Below, piece by piece: positions 19,070 through 27,372 of a DNA stretch of 64,000 bases. The notes below the pieces were generated by a model. The model was not told the origin of the DNA, made no database searches, and worked only from the letters and a program-made list of their open reading frames with translations. Within the stretch, counting starts at the first letter, position 1; every line of letters begins with the position of its first letter. The DNA comes from Sedimentibacter saalensis (GTDB taxonomy: Bacteria > Bacillota > Clostridia > Tissierellales > Sedimentibacteraceae): assembly GCF_007830175.1 (NCBI RefSeq), contig NZ_VLKH01000003.1, positions 417,366 through 481,365 of the forward strand. The letters run 5' to 3'. The position numbers and the translations under genes are program-made.

Positions 19070-20915
19070 GTAATGTTTTCTGCTTGTTGAAGTAATTGAA
19101 AACTGATTCTGCTGCCTTTATATTCATTCCAGGTGCAGCAGACAATTCTTCCACACTCTTTTTTCTTATATTATCAACGGAGCCAAATTCTTTCAGCAGG
19201 TTTAATTTTCTCTTTTCGCCGATATTTTCAATGTTATCAAGTTCGGACCTGAATAACGTCTTATCTCTTAAATTTCTGTGATATTCAATTGCAAATCTGT
19301 GAGCTTCTTCCTGTATTCTGTAAATTAGCCTGTAAACAGGGTCTGTTTTTTTGAATTCAATTTCCCTGTTGTTGAAAATCAAGCCCCTGGTTGTGTGCTT
19401 GTCATCCTTGATCATTCCGCAAACAGGAATTCTCAATCCATAGTTGGCTATAACATCCTCAGCTATCTTAGTCTGACCTTTTCCACCATCAATGAGAATT
19501 AAATCCGGCATCTTATTGAAACCCTTCACTTCATCGCTGTTGTCCAAACCTCTGTTTATACGTCTTTCAAGAACTTCCTCCATGCTTTTGTAATCGTTGG
19601 GGCCTTCCACTGTCTTTATCTTAAATCGCCTGTAGTTACTCTTGCTTGGAACTCCCCTTTCAAAAACAACCATTGAGCCTACGGACTCAACCCCTTGAAT
19701 GTTTGAAATATCATATGCTTCAATTCTTAAAGGCAGTTCATCGAGTTCCAGTAAGTTTTTAAGTTCTCCTACTACCTGCATGCTTTCATCCAGATTTTTC
19801 TTAATCCTCTGGCTTCCTTTTTCAAGAATTTCAAGAGCATTTTTCTTGATCATTTTTATGAGCATGCTCTTGTCCCCTTTGGCAGGAACTTTTATGGAGA
19901 CTTTGTTTCCTCTTTTTTCAGACAGAAGTTTTTCTAGGACGTCCATATCTTCTATTTCGGCTTCAATATATATTTCTTTAGGGATATATACGGTTCCGGT
20001 GTAAAATTGCGTTAAAAATGAGCTGATTATTTCCTCTCTAGTTTCATTTTCTATGTTTGTGAGGAGATAATGCTCTCTTCCCATGATTTTTCCATTTCTT
20101 ATAAAGAAAATCTGAATGCACGCTTCTTCGATTCCCATTGCACTTCCGATTACATCCTGATCAATGCTTGAGTTTGCAGAAACAATTTTTTGTTTTTCTG
20201 CAATGAGTTCAAGAGCGTTTATCTGATCCCTGTACTTTGCAGCAAGTTCATAGTCCATATTTTCTGAAGCTGCAAGCATTTTTTCTCTGAGAGCCCTGAT
20301 AAGCTCATCTTCCCTGCCGGACAGAAGGCTTATGGCTTTTGTTACTTCTTCCTTGTATTCCTTTATGCTAACGTTTCCCATGCATGGAGCTGTGCATCTA
20401 TTAATATGATAGTTCAGGCATGGCCTCTGATTTTTTTTGGTTCCGTCAAGTTTTAAGGAACACTTTCTCAGCTTGTATAGACTTCCTATTATGTCTATGA
20501 TTTCATTGACTGCATAAGCGCTTGGATATGGTCCGAAATACCTGGCTCCATCTTTTTTTACTTCTCTTACCTTGTAAATGCGCGGATATTTTTCGTGAGC
20601 TGAAATTTTAATATATGGATATTGTTTGTCATCTCTTAAGAGCGTGTTGTACCTGGGCCTGTACTTTTTTATTAAATTGGCTTCAAGTATCAGTGCTTCA
20701 ACTTCGTTGTCTGTAATTATATACTCAAATTCAGAAATGTTATTTATCATTGCCTGAATTTTCGGGCTGTGATTTTTAGATTGGAAATATTGTCGAACTC
20801 TTTTTTTAAGGTTTTTTGCCTTACCCACGTAGATTATTTCACCGAATTGGTTCTTCATGTGGTAGACGCCAGGGTTGTCTGGCACTTTTTTTAATTCTTC
20901 CTGTATATCAAACAT
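19065..20915 (-). CDS. uvrC: Excinuclease ABC subunit C
   Basis: A protein of about 616 residues. Domains in order: GIY-YIG nuclease (NPGVYHMKN...GEIIYVGKAKNL) at the N terminus, a Cys-rich patch (CSLKLDGTKKNQRPCLNYHI), UVR domain around residue 200, the RNase H-like C-terminal nuclease with AYDISNIQG and DLILIDGGKGQ, and a helix-hairpin-helix pair ending the protein. It makes both incisions in nucleotide excision repair. The start is the ATG after TTTTGGGAG; an ATG eight codons upstream is less well placed. Confidence 0.97.
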   Translation of the reverse strand: MFDIQEELKKVPDNPGVYHMKNQFGEIIYVGKAKNLKKRVRQYFQSKNHSPKIQAMINNISEFEYIITDNEVEALILEANLIKKYRPRYNTLLRDDKQYPYIKISAHEKYPRIYKVREVKKDGARYFGPYPSAYAVNEIIDIIGSLYKLRKCSLKLDGTKKNQRPCLNYHINRCTAPCMGNVSIKEYKEEVTKAISLLSGREDELIRALREKMLAASENMDYELAAKYRDQINALELIAEKQKIVSANSSIDQDVIGSAMGIEEACIQIFFIRNGKIMGREHYLLTNIENETREEIISSFLTQFYTGTVYIPKEIYIEAEIEDMDVLEKLLSEKRGNKVSIKVPAKGDKSMLIKMIKKNALEILEKGSQRIKKNLDESMQVVGELKNLLELDELPLRIEAYDISNIQGVESVGSMVVFERGVPSKSNYRRFKIKTVEGPNDYKSMEEVLERRINRGLDNSDEVKGFNKMPDLILIDGGKGQTKIAEDVIANYGLRIPVCGMIKDDKHTTRGLIFNNREIEFKKTDPVYRLIYRIQEEAHRFAIEYHRNLRDKTLFRSELDNIENIGEKRKLNLLKEFGSVDNIRKKSVEELSAAPGMNIKAAESVFNYFNKQKTLQ

Positions 20916-21132
20916 GTTTTCTCCCAAAAGTTGATACATATATTATACCACTTTTGCCTTAATTTTAACATAATTTATAAATTAAATTTATATTAATTTT
21001 TTGTGTTTTTATAAATTTTTATACATGATTTTATAAAACAAAATACGTATTTTATTTTTAGAATTATTGAGACATGAACAAAATAAAAAAAATTTTAAAA
21101 AAGACATAGGTGAAAAATGCATAGCAAAGTAC

Positions 21133-21166
21133 AAAATGCAGCGATTTTTACAAATCGCTGCATTTT
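21133..21166. terminator. Bidirectional terminator between RTPR and uvrC
   Basis: Fifteen-base arms AAAATGCAGCGATTT and AAATCGCTGCATTTT around TTAC. The A/T-rich outer pairs give a U-tract in either direction. It lies 16 bp after the ribonucleotide reductase stop. Confidence 0.88.
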
Positions 21167-21181
21167 ATCAATATAATAATA

Positions 21182-23536
21182 TTATCTTATAGGACAAATT
21201 CCTGAATCGCATCCTTCATTTCCAACATCCAAAGCTTCTTCCTGCACTTCATATGTGCTCAAAAGAGATGGTATGAAAGGTTTCATTTCTTTCAGTTTAT
21301 TGTTGTACTCTTCTTCTGTGATTGACTCGTAGGGCATGAGCTGGTAGAAGCTGTCATCCAGTGAAAGGAATGAAAGTGCAACCACATCGTCCCAGTTGTC
21401 CCATACCCACTGCTCTACCTGATCCCATTCCTTGTCTCTCACATGTACTGTTATGGAGCAGTTGTGGTCAACGTAGTTTTCCATGAACAATTTGTAGTTT
21501 TCAAGCTGTTCAATTGCCGTAACATCATACTTTGTCTTGCCCACAGGAGCTTTTTCAGGAAACTCGATAACCTTTGTGGTGCAGGTTTTCATTTCCTGAC
21601 CAACTTCAGGATAAATCGGATATCCCAACTCTTCACACACCTTAACCAATGGGTCATGGCTGTTGATTCTTACTCTTCTTAAGAAGTATGGTGAATGTGA
21701 ATAATGTACACCGCTTGAAACTCCAGGAAGCTGTGACAATGTTCCTTCAGGCTTGATTGTTGTAACAAGTATTGGAGCACCCTCTCCTATCTCACCTGCA
21801 TAGCGTTCAGATTCATCCTTGGCTGCATCTCTTAATTTTCTTAAAAGTGCTGCCTGCTGTTCTCTGTCAAGTCCTACAGCATTGACCATATCCTGCCATC
21901 CTGTTAATGAACAGCCTGTTATCTTGTCTCTTTGCTGAACTCTGTCCCACTGTGAAAGTTCAAGTTCAACACATGTCATTCTGTATGCTGCTCTTGCAGA
22001 AAGTCTCTGTGCTTTTAACAGCCCTTTTTCATCAAGGTTTCCATTTTCATCAACAAATGCATATACATTTATAGTTGTGAGGTTGCAAAGACCTTTGTTA
22101 TCAAGGAGAATTTCTCCGCATGGATTCACTCCGTTCATGTTTGGTCTTCTCTTGTTCCCTGCTTCTTCATTGACCCATCCAGGCTCGCCTGAATAGCGCA
22201 TTTGTTCAATCTGCCACTTAAGCTGCTCACGTGTAGGTTTTTTCCTGTAATAAATAGAATTATTGCTCATGGAGCGGTGGATTATATCCTTATCAACTAT
22301 CCATTGTCCGTCTATTTGTTTGTACAGCTTGTTTTTTGCTTCGATGCAGTCAGTGTCGTCGTAGTCGATAAGCATTATTTCAGCTGTTCTCCTCACTCCT
22401 CCAACAACTACATTTTCTCCTATTATGTTCGCAATGTCCAGGCAGTCTATCGGCTTAAGCTTGAATCTTTCCTTGCCTTCAATTGTTCCGCGCTTTTTAA
22501 TTACGGAGTCTATTTTAGAAAACATGTTTTTCATGCTTGAATGGCCGCTGGCAGTTCCTCCGAAAGTCTTGAGAACTTCTCCCTTTGGTCTTACATTGTT
22601 GTAATTGATTATAATTGTTGATATGTTTCTGTATTCACTGCTTGTGATGAAGCTCAAGTAATGGTCAAGAGCCTGAACCCAGCCTTCCTTGCTGTCTCCA
22701 ACTATTATTTTTACAGAGTTGTTCTGAGTGAATTCAACGCCTGTGTTATCTTCTCTTTTTGATTTTTCTACAGGAGAGTAATCTTCATGCATGATTTTGT
22801 AGTTTGATCTTATTTTAGGAAGTTCTTCAACGTCCTTTTTCAATATTCTTACTCCAACCCCTGAACCTATCATCAGCAGGTAGAACAAATCTCTGAAAGC
22901 ATGGAAATCATTTATTATTTCAAATGCACAATTGAAATTTGCCATAGGGTAATTGTATGAAACCGGAGTTCCTCCCACCCAGAATGTCCTGCCTGAAAGG
23001 AACTGCTTCAGGTTGAATATATTATCGTATAATTGCTCTGCTTCTTCCTTCTTAGTCGGTACAAGGCTGCAGTTATATTCAACTGCACGTCTTACAGTCT
23101 CCCACCAGTATTCCCTTCTTCTTTCTTCAGGCAGCCACCTTGAATATGTTCTGTAATAAACAAAGTTTCCTAATTGGTTCATTGGTGAACCTACATGCTT
23201 GTAGTGGCTTATAAATTCTTCACTTAAAAGTTTGTAGTCTTTTCTCTTGCGGGAATCTCTGGATTTGTCTCTTTCATATCTGTACAATATGTATTTTTTG
23301 GCAACATCTTTTCTCTCGCTGTCCATAAGTTCATTTTCAACCATGTCCTGTACCATTTCAACAGGTATCGGGAAAGATTTGCTTAAAATTTCATTTTCAA
23401 TTTTGCTGCTTATTTTTCTTGCCAGTTCTTCATCCACCCCGTCCTTCGTTTCCTTCATAGCCTTAATTATGGCGCTGGTTATTTTATCGGCATTGAAGTC
23501 AACGAAGTTTCCAGTTCTTTTCAATATCTTTATCAT
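21182..23536 (-). CDS. nrdJ: Adenosylcobalamin-dependent ribonucleoside-triphosphate reductase (class II)
   Basis: A 784-residue monomer-type RTPR. An ATP-cone-like segment opens the protein (MIKILKRTGNFVDFNADKI). The catalytic barrel has NGVNPCGEILLD near residue 470, and the tail ends CDSGICPIR with the redox-active Cys pair. It reduces ribonucleoside triphosphates using AdoCbl to generate the thiyl radical, so it works with or without oxygen. The promoter carries two NrdR-like boxes 32 bp apart. The next genes upstream encode corrinoid reductive-activation proteins, but these normally serve methyltransferases, so a direct link is not established. Confidence 0.94.
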   Translation of the reverse strand: MIKILKRTGNFVDFNADKITSAIIKAMKETKDGVDEELARKISSKIENEILSKSFPIPVEMVQDMVENELMDSERKDVAKKYILYRYERDKSRDSRKRKDYKLLSEEFISHYKHVGSPMNQLGNFVYYRTYSRWLPEERRREYWWETVRRAVEYNCSLVPTKKEEAEQLYDNIFNLKQFLSGRTFWVGGTPVSYNYPMANFNCAFEIINDFHAFRDLFYLLMIGSGVGVRILKKDVEELPKIRSNYKIMHEDYSPVEKSKREDNTGVEFTQNNSVKIIVGDSKEGWVQALDHYLSFITSSEYRNISTIIINYNNVRPKGEVLKTFGGTASGHSSMKNMFSKIDSVIKKRGTIEGKERFKLKPIDCLDIANIIGENVVVGGVRRTAEIMLIDYDDTDCIEAKNKLYKQIDGQWIVDKDIIHRSMSNNSIYYRKKPTREQLKWQIEQMRYSGEPGWVNEEAGNKRRPNMNGVNPCGEILLDNKGLCNLTTINVYAFVDENGNLDEKGLLKAQRLSARAAYRMTCVELELSQWDRVQQRDKITGCSLTGWQDMVNAVGLDREQQAALLRKLRDAAKDESERYAGEIGEGAPILVTTIKPEGTLSQLPGVSSGVHYSHSPYFLRRVRINSHDPLVKVCEELGYPIYPEVGQEMKTCTTKVIEFPEKAPVGKTKYDVTAIEQLENYKLFMENYVDHNCSITVHVRDKEWDQVEQWVWDNWDDVVALSFLSLDDSFYQLMPYESITEEEYNNKLKEMKPFIPSLLSTYEVQEEALDVGNEGCDSGICPIR

Positions 23537-23581
23537 ACAATCCCTCTTTCTCCATAGTTCTTTTATAATGCATCTTTAATG

Positions 23582-23629
23582 ACACTACATATTGTAGCAT
23601 CAAGCTATGACTGTGTCAATATATAGTAT
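23582..23629 (-). promoter_or_regulatory. Promoter with paired NrdR-like boxes
   Basis: Minus-strand promoter TTGACA (23614-23619), 17 bp, TACAAT (23591-23596). Two 16 bp palindromic boxes overlap it, ATACTATATATTGACA (23614-23629) and CTACAATATGTAGTGT (23582-23597). They are 32 bp apart start to start, three helical turns, the spacing known for NrdR pairs. Both resemble the ACACTATATATAGTGT consensus. The first covers the -35 and the second the -10, so bound NrdR would repress. Confidence 0.72.
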
Positions 23630-23739
23630 ATCCTGTATTCTTTGACAAAATATATTTATATTGAAATATCCACATTTTATATAAAATGCTAAAAATTACT
23701 TTACTGAAATTTCAAGGAATTCCTATTTCTTAATAAATC

Positions 23740-25488
23740 TTAACAATTTTCTCCGATAAAATTTATGTTCTTTATATATTCCCCACTAAAGTAATTATCG
23801 TCTGCCAATTCATAATGTGAAGTGCCCTCTGCTATATTATTGCATATTTTCCTCATTTTCCTATCAAGAAGAAACATTGAAGCACCCTTTCCTGCTCCGT
23901 TTCCCAATAATTTTATCTCAGGAAGTCCATGAGGCAGCAGCCCCATATACAGCGCATTATTTATGTTGATGTAGCTTCCGAATGCTCCGGCAACCACTGC
24001 CTCATCCACATCCTCCGGATTTTTTCCAAGTGTTTTCAATACAGCCATACACCCTGAATATATGGAACTTTTGGCAAGCTGAACCTGTCTTATATCTTTT
24101 TGAGTTATGAATATTTTCTTTTCATTGTTTTCGTAAATTATGAAGCAGTTTTCTCCGTCAATTGTTCTTAGTTTTCCCAAAATAGAAGACTCAGGGTTTA
24201 ATTCCTTGTATTCATGGCTTGTGAGCATTTTTCCGGTATTGTCTATTATGTTGTTTCGAAGCATTTCTGCAGTTATGTCTATTATGCCTGAGCCGCATAT
24301 TCCATCAGGCTCAGCGTCGCCGATTACATTGAACAAACATTCATCATTTTCTATTTTAAAATGTTCAACAGCCCCAACAGTTCCTCTCATTCCAAACTTA
24401 ATGTTTCCTCCCTCTAGAGCCGGACCGCATGCAGTGGAAGAAACCAGGTAGCCCTTCTTGCTGCCTGCTGCAATTTCTCCGTTTGTTCCGAGATCAACTA
24501 TAAGCTTGAAATTGTCTTTATTTCCTGCAGCCAGAAGCACAGCGGTTGTATCCCCGCCTACAAAGCCTCCAAGAAGAGGAAGAAATATGATTTTACACCT
24601 GTCCGGACAATTTAAATCTATGTCTTCACCATAGCATTCAACAAAATCCATGGTAATGCTTGTAAATGGGCTTATTCCCAACCTGTCAGGCCTTAATTTG
24701 AAAAACAGATGCTGCATGGCGCTGTTGCCGCAGAGAATAATATTATACATGTTATCAGCCAAAAATGGCACTTCAATATTTGCTTTGTCTGCCAAATTGT
24801 TCAAAGTATTTATAATTTTTCCGCTGAGCTCTTCTATTCCATCATTACTTGAACCTTTGAATATTCTGCTTATGACATCAGCACCCACTGATGACTGACT
24901 GTTGCTGCCTGAATATGATTTTACTAATTTCCCTGTGTTCATGTCATATATGTACATAACCACAGTTGTTGTTCCAATATCAACGGCTGCACCATATAAA
25001 AATTCAGTGGTGTTGTTTTTTTGCACATCAATGATTTTATCCTCATATAGGACAAATGTGACACCTTTTATTCCCTTTTCATTAATCAGTGATGAGAACT
25101 TTCTTAATGTCTTGAGGTCACAGCCTCTTAAAAATTCTCCCTGCTGCTTCTTTAAATTCTTTATGTCCACGTATGTTTTTTTAAGAGCAGGATCAAAATT
25201 AAATTTTTCTTCTGTTTCCATGCATTCCAGTATCTGATGTTTTTTGGAATAGTCATTTTCTCCTATGTAAATGTTAATGGGTCCGGAAAGTCTGGCCTGA
25301 CATGCAAGAACAACTTCCTTTTTCCCATTTTCTTCTATTTCAACCCTGCATTTGCCGCATGTTCCTTTTCCGCTGCACACAAGATCCAGTGGAAATCCTG
25401 CTTGTTCGCAAATTTCAGCAACAGTTGAATTTTCTTCTGCTTCCAATACAATATTTTGATTTATAAAATTAACATGGTATTTTTTCAT
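23740..25488 (-). CDS. Corrinoid reductive activator (RACo/RamA-like ASKHA ATPase with 2Fe-2S domain)
   Basis: A protein of about 582 residues. The N-terminal ferredoxin domain has CSGKGTCGKC and a later LACQ, the plant-type [2Fe-2S] pattern. The rest is the DUF4445 ASKHA ATPase fold with AVDIGTTTVVMYIYD, LGTNGEIAAGS and VAGAFGSYIN. Such proteins use ATP to drive reduction of inactive cob(II)alamin on corrinoid proteins. The start is placed at the ATG that overlaps the upstream gene by 20 bp; an ATG two codons earlier is equally possible. No corrinoid protein or methyltransferase gene lies nearby. Confidence 0.85.
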   Translation of the reverse strand: MKKYHVNFINQNIVLEAEENSTVAEICEQAGFPLDLVCSGKGTCGKCRVEIEENGKKEVVLACQARLSGPINIYIGENDYSKKHQILECMETEEKFNFDPALKKTYVDIKNLKKQQGEFLRGCDLKTLRKFSSLINEKGIKGVTFVLYEDKIIDVQKNNTTEFLYGAAVDIGTTTVVMYIYDMNTGKLVKSYSGSNSQSSVGADVISRIFKGSSNDGIEELSGKIINTLNNLADKANIEVPFLADNMYNIILCGNSAMQHLFFKLRPDRLGISPFTSITMDFVECYGEDIDLNCPDRCKIIFLPLLGGFVGGDTTAVLLAAGNKDNFKLIVDLGTNGEIAAGSKKGYLVSSTACGPALEGGNIKFGMRGTVGAVEHFKIENDECLFNVIGDAEPDGICGSGIIDITAEMLRNNIIDNTGKMLTSHEYKELNPESSILGKLRTIDGENCFIIYENNEKKIFITQKDIRQVQLAKSSIYSGCMAVLKTLGKNPEDVDEAVVAGAFGSYININNALYMGLLPHGLPEIKLLGNGAGKGASMFLLDRKMRKICNNIAEGTSHYELADDNYFSGEYIKNINFIGENC

Positions 25489-26122
25489 TTTCATCCCTGT
25501 ACCGGCAATTATAATTTTTGCATCGCTCACATTCATTCTCTTCATCCTGATTAATACAGCAGCCATCTTCCGCTTCTTCTGCTACAAACACATATAGAAG
25601 GGATCTTTCAGGAAAAAGCACATTTCTTTCATTAATGTATGCCTCAACATCTTCCTTTTCTTTTAACATTCCCATAATTTCCTTCTGCATGTTTAAATCA
25701 ATGTCTCCATCACCGGCAAAATATCTTCTGCTGAGTTTACGTCCATTTTTAAGCTCTTCTTGCCTCACGAACTTGCTGAATCTGTCCGAAGCTTCAAACA
25801 GCGCATGGTTCGCAGCCTCGTACAAAAGGTATCCTTTCAGGTAATTTCCGCTATTTATCATTTCCCGGGAAAAATCACCTATGTCATCCTTTGATGATAC
25901 AAGGCAGATGATACAGTCTTTATCAGCTCCTTCATAGAGTCCGATTAAATTAATATGTGCTTTTGCAAAATATGCTGATATACTCATATTTTTTATGATG
26001 AATTCCTTTATTTCATCAATTATTTTGTTGGCGCTGTCAAAGACTTCAGTACCTTCTTTTATATGAAGTTTTTTGAAAAGACTTTCATTATTTATATGGG
26101 GCATTAATTTGTATGATGGCAT
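25469..26122 (-). CDS. Methionine synthase activation-domain-like protein
   Basis: A 217-residue protein resembling the AdoMet-binding reactivation domain of MetH. The stretch RRYFAGDGDIDLNMQKEI followed by FPERSLLYVF corresponds to the family's RYSPGYGD...Q...P.KS pattern. The protein ends CERCKNYNCRYR, a CxxCxxxxCxxR tail common in clostridial members. It overlaps the RACo-like gene, so the two are coupled and both point to reductive reactivation of a corrinoid enzyme. It may instead serve an unlinked MetH lacking its own activation domain. Confidence 0.68.
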   Translation of the reverse strand: MPSYKLMPHINNESLFKKLHIKEGTEVFDSANKIIDEIKEFIIKNMSISAYFAKAHINLIGLYEGADKDCIICLVSSKDDIGDFSREMINSGNYLKGYLLYEAANHALFEASDRFSKFVRQEELKNGRKLSRRYFAGDGDIDLNMQKEIMGMLKEKEDVEAYINERNVLFPERSLLYVFVAEEAEDGCCINQDEENECERCKNYNCRYRDENEKIPC

Positions 26123-26187
26123 TTTTCTTCCTGCTTTTTCTTTTTATTATATTATAATGATAAATTTATTTTAAGTCCATAAAAAAT

Positions 26188-26207
26188 AACCCGGGCTTAA
26201 GCCCGGG
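26188..26207 (-). terminator. Distal hairpin copy, idh transcript
   Basis: Palindromic stem CCCGGGCTT / AAGCCCGGG. On the minus strand it is followed by TTATTTTTTATGG, so it can terminate. It is identical over 20 bp to the proximal copy at 26338-26357. Confidence 0.8.
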
Positions 26208-26337
26208 ACAGACTATTGACAAACCTCAGCACTGTCATCCTGAACGATAGTGAAGGATCTCATCTTTGTGAAAACATGAGATCCTTCGAGCAAGCTCTCA
26301 GAATGACAACGCCAAATTTAAACTTTGTCATCAACTT
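26208..26337 (-). repeat. R1 repeat, copy B (core type 1)
   Basis: A 130 bp element between two identical 20 bp hairpins (26188-26207 and 26338-26357). Ends ACAGACTATTGACAAAC and CTTTGTCATCAACTT; the palindromic GTCATCCTGAACGATAG core is shared with copies A, F and G and with R2. Confidence 0.88.
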
Positions 26338-26357
26338 AACCCGGGCTTAAGCCCGGG
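26338..26357 (-). terminator. Proximal hairpin copy, idh transcript
   Basis: The same CCCGGGCTTAAGCCCGGG hairpin, 3 bp past the idh stop codon. R1 follows directly, so there is no T-run. Confidence 0.65.
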
Positions 26358-26360
26358 TTA

Positions 26361-27359
26361 TTACATTGCTTTTATAACTTCATCCTTGAATTCAGTTGTG
26401 CTTAAGTTTCCGCCTATGTCCTTTGTGTGAAGCTTTTTGTTTTTAAGGGTTTTTTTCAGGGCGTTTTCTATCTTTAATGCTGCTGAATCCTCACCTATGT
26501 GTCGCAGCATCATTATTCCTGACAATATTGCAGCAGTTGGATTTGCTATGTTCATGCCGGCAATGTCAGGAGCCGAACCGTGAACAGGCTCAAATATTGC
26601 TGTTTCTTCACCTATGTTGGCGCTTGGAGCCATTCCAAGCCCTCCAACAAGACCTGCTGCCATGTCTGATAGTATGTCCCCGTAAAGGTTCGGAGCAACT
26701 ATTACCTGGTAATCCTGCGGCTTCATTACAAGCTTCATTGACATGGCATCAACTATTACATCCTCAAACTTTATGTCCGGATAGTTTTTTGAAACTGTAC
26801 GTCCTGATTCCAGGAACAAACCATCAGACAGCTTCATGATGTTTGCCTTGTGAGTAAGTGTAACTTTGCTTCTGTTTTCCTTTTCAGCAACCTTAAATGC
26901 AAAATCTGCGATTCTTTCACTTGCCCCTTTTGTAATTACCTTGATGCTTTGTGCAACATCATCCTTTGCCATATATTCTATGCCCATGTACAAATCCTCA
27001 GAATTTTCCCTGACAATTACAAGATCTAAGTCCTTGTAGAGAGCATCTATCCCTTCATATGATTTTACAGGACGAACGTTGCTGTACAAATTGAATTTTT
27101 GTCTAAGCTGTACATTTATGCTTCTGAAGCCTTTTCCAACCGGTGTGGTTATAGGACCCTTGAATGCAATTTTATTTCTTTCTATGCTTTCAATTGTTTC
27201 CTTAGGAAGAAGCTCTCCGCACTTTTCATATGCTGCAAATCCAGCGATATTTTCCTCCCACTCAATTGTGTCAGTTGCCGCATCTATGATTTCTGTTGCT
27301 GCATGCATTATTTCAAGTCCTATTCCGTCTCCGGGAATCAATGTTATTTTTCTTTTCAT
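26361..27359 (-). CDS. Isocitrate dehydrogenase (isocitrate/isopropylmalate family)
   Basis: A protein of about 332 residues of the beta-decarboxylating dehydrogenase family. It opens with KITLIPGDGIGLEI, has VRENSEDLYMGIEY (around residue 110) and the C-terminal EPVHGSAPDIAGMNIANPTA, given here as EPVHGSAPDIAG and NIANPTA. The family also includes isopropylmalate and homoisocitrate dehydrogenases. Position after aconitase and Re-citrate synthase makes isocitrate to 2-oxoglutarate the likely reaction. The start is the ATG 9 bp after AGGAGG; the longer ORF begins within that ribosome site. Cofactor NAD or NADP not decided. Confidence 0.88.
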   Translation of the reverse strand: MKRKITLIPGDGIGLEIMHAATEIIDAATDTIEWEENIAGFAAYEKCGELLPKETIESIERNKIAFKGPITTPVGKGFRSINVQLRQKFNLYSNVRPVKSYEGIDALYKDLDLVIVRENSEDLYMGIEYMAKDDVAQSIKVITKGASERIADFAFKVAEKENRSKVTLTHKANIMKLSDGLFLESGRTVSKNYPDIKFEDVIVDAMSMKLVMKPQDYQVIVAPNLYGDILSDMAAGLVGGLGMAPSANIGEETAIFEPVHGSAPDIAGMNIANPTAAILSGIMMLRHIGEDSAALKIENALKKTLKNKKLHTKDIGGNLSTTEFKDEVIKAM

Positions 27360-27372
27360 GATGCGATGCCTC

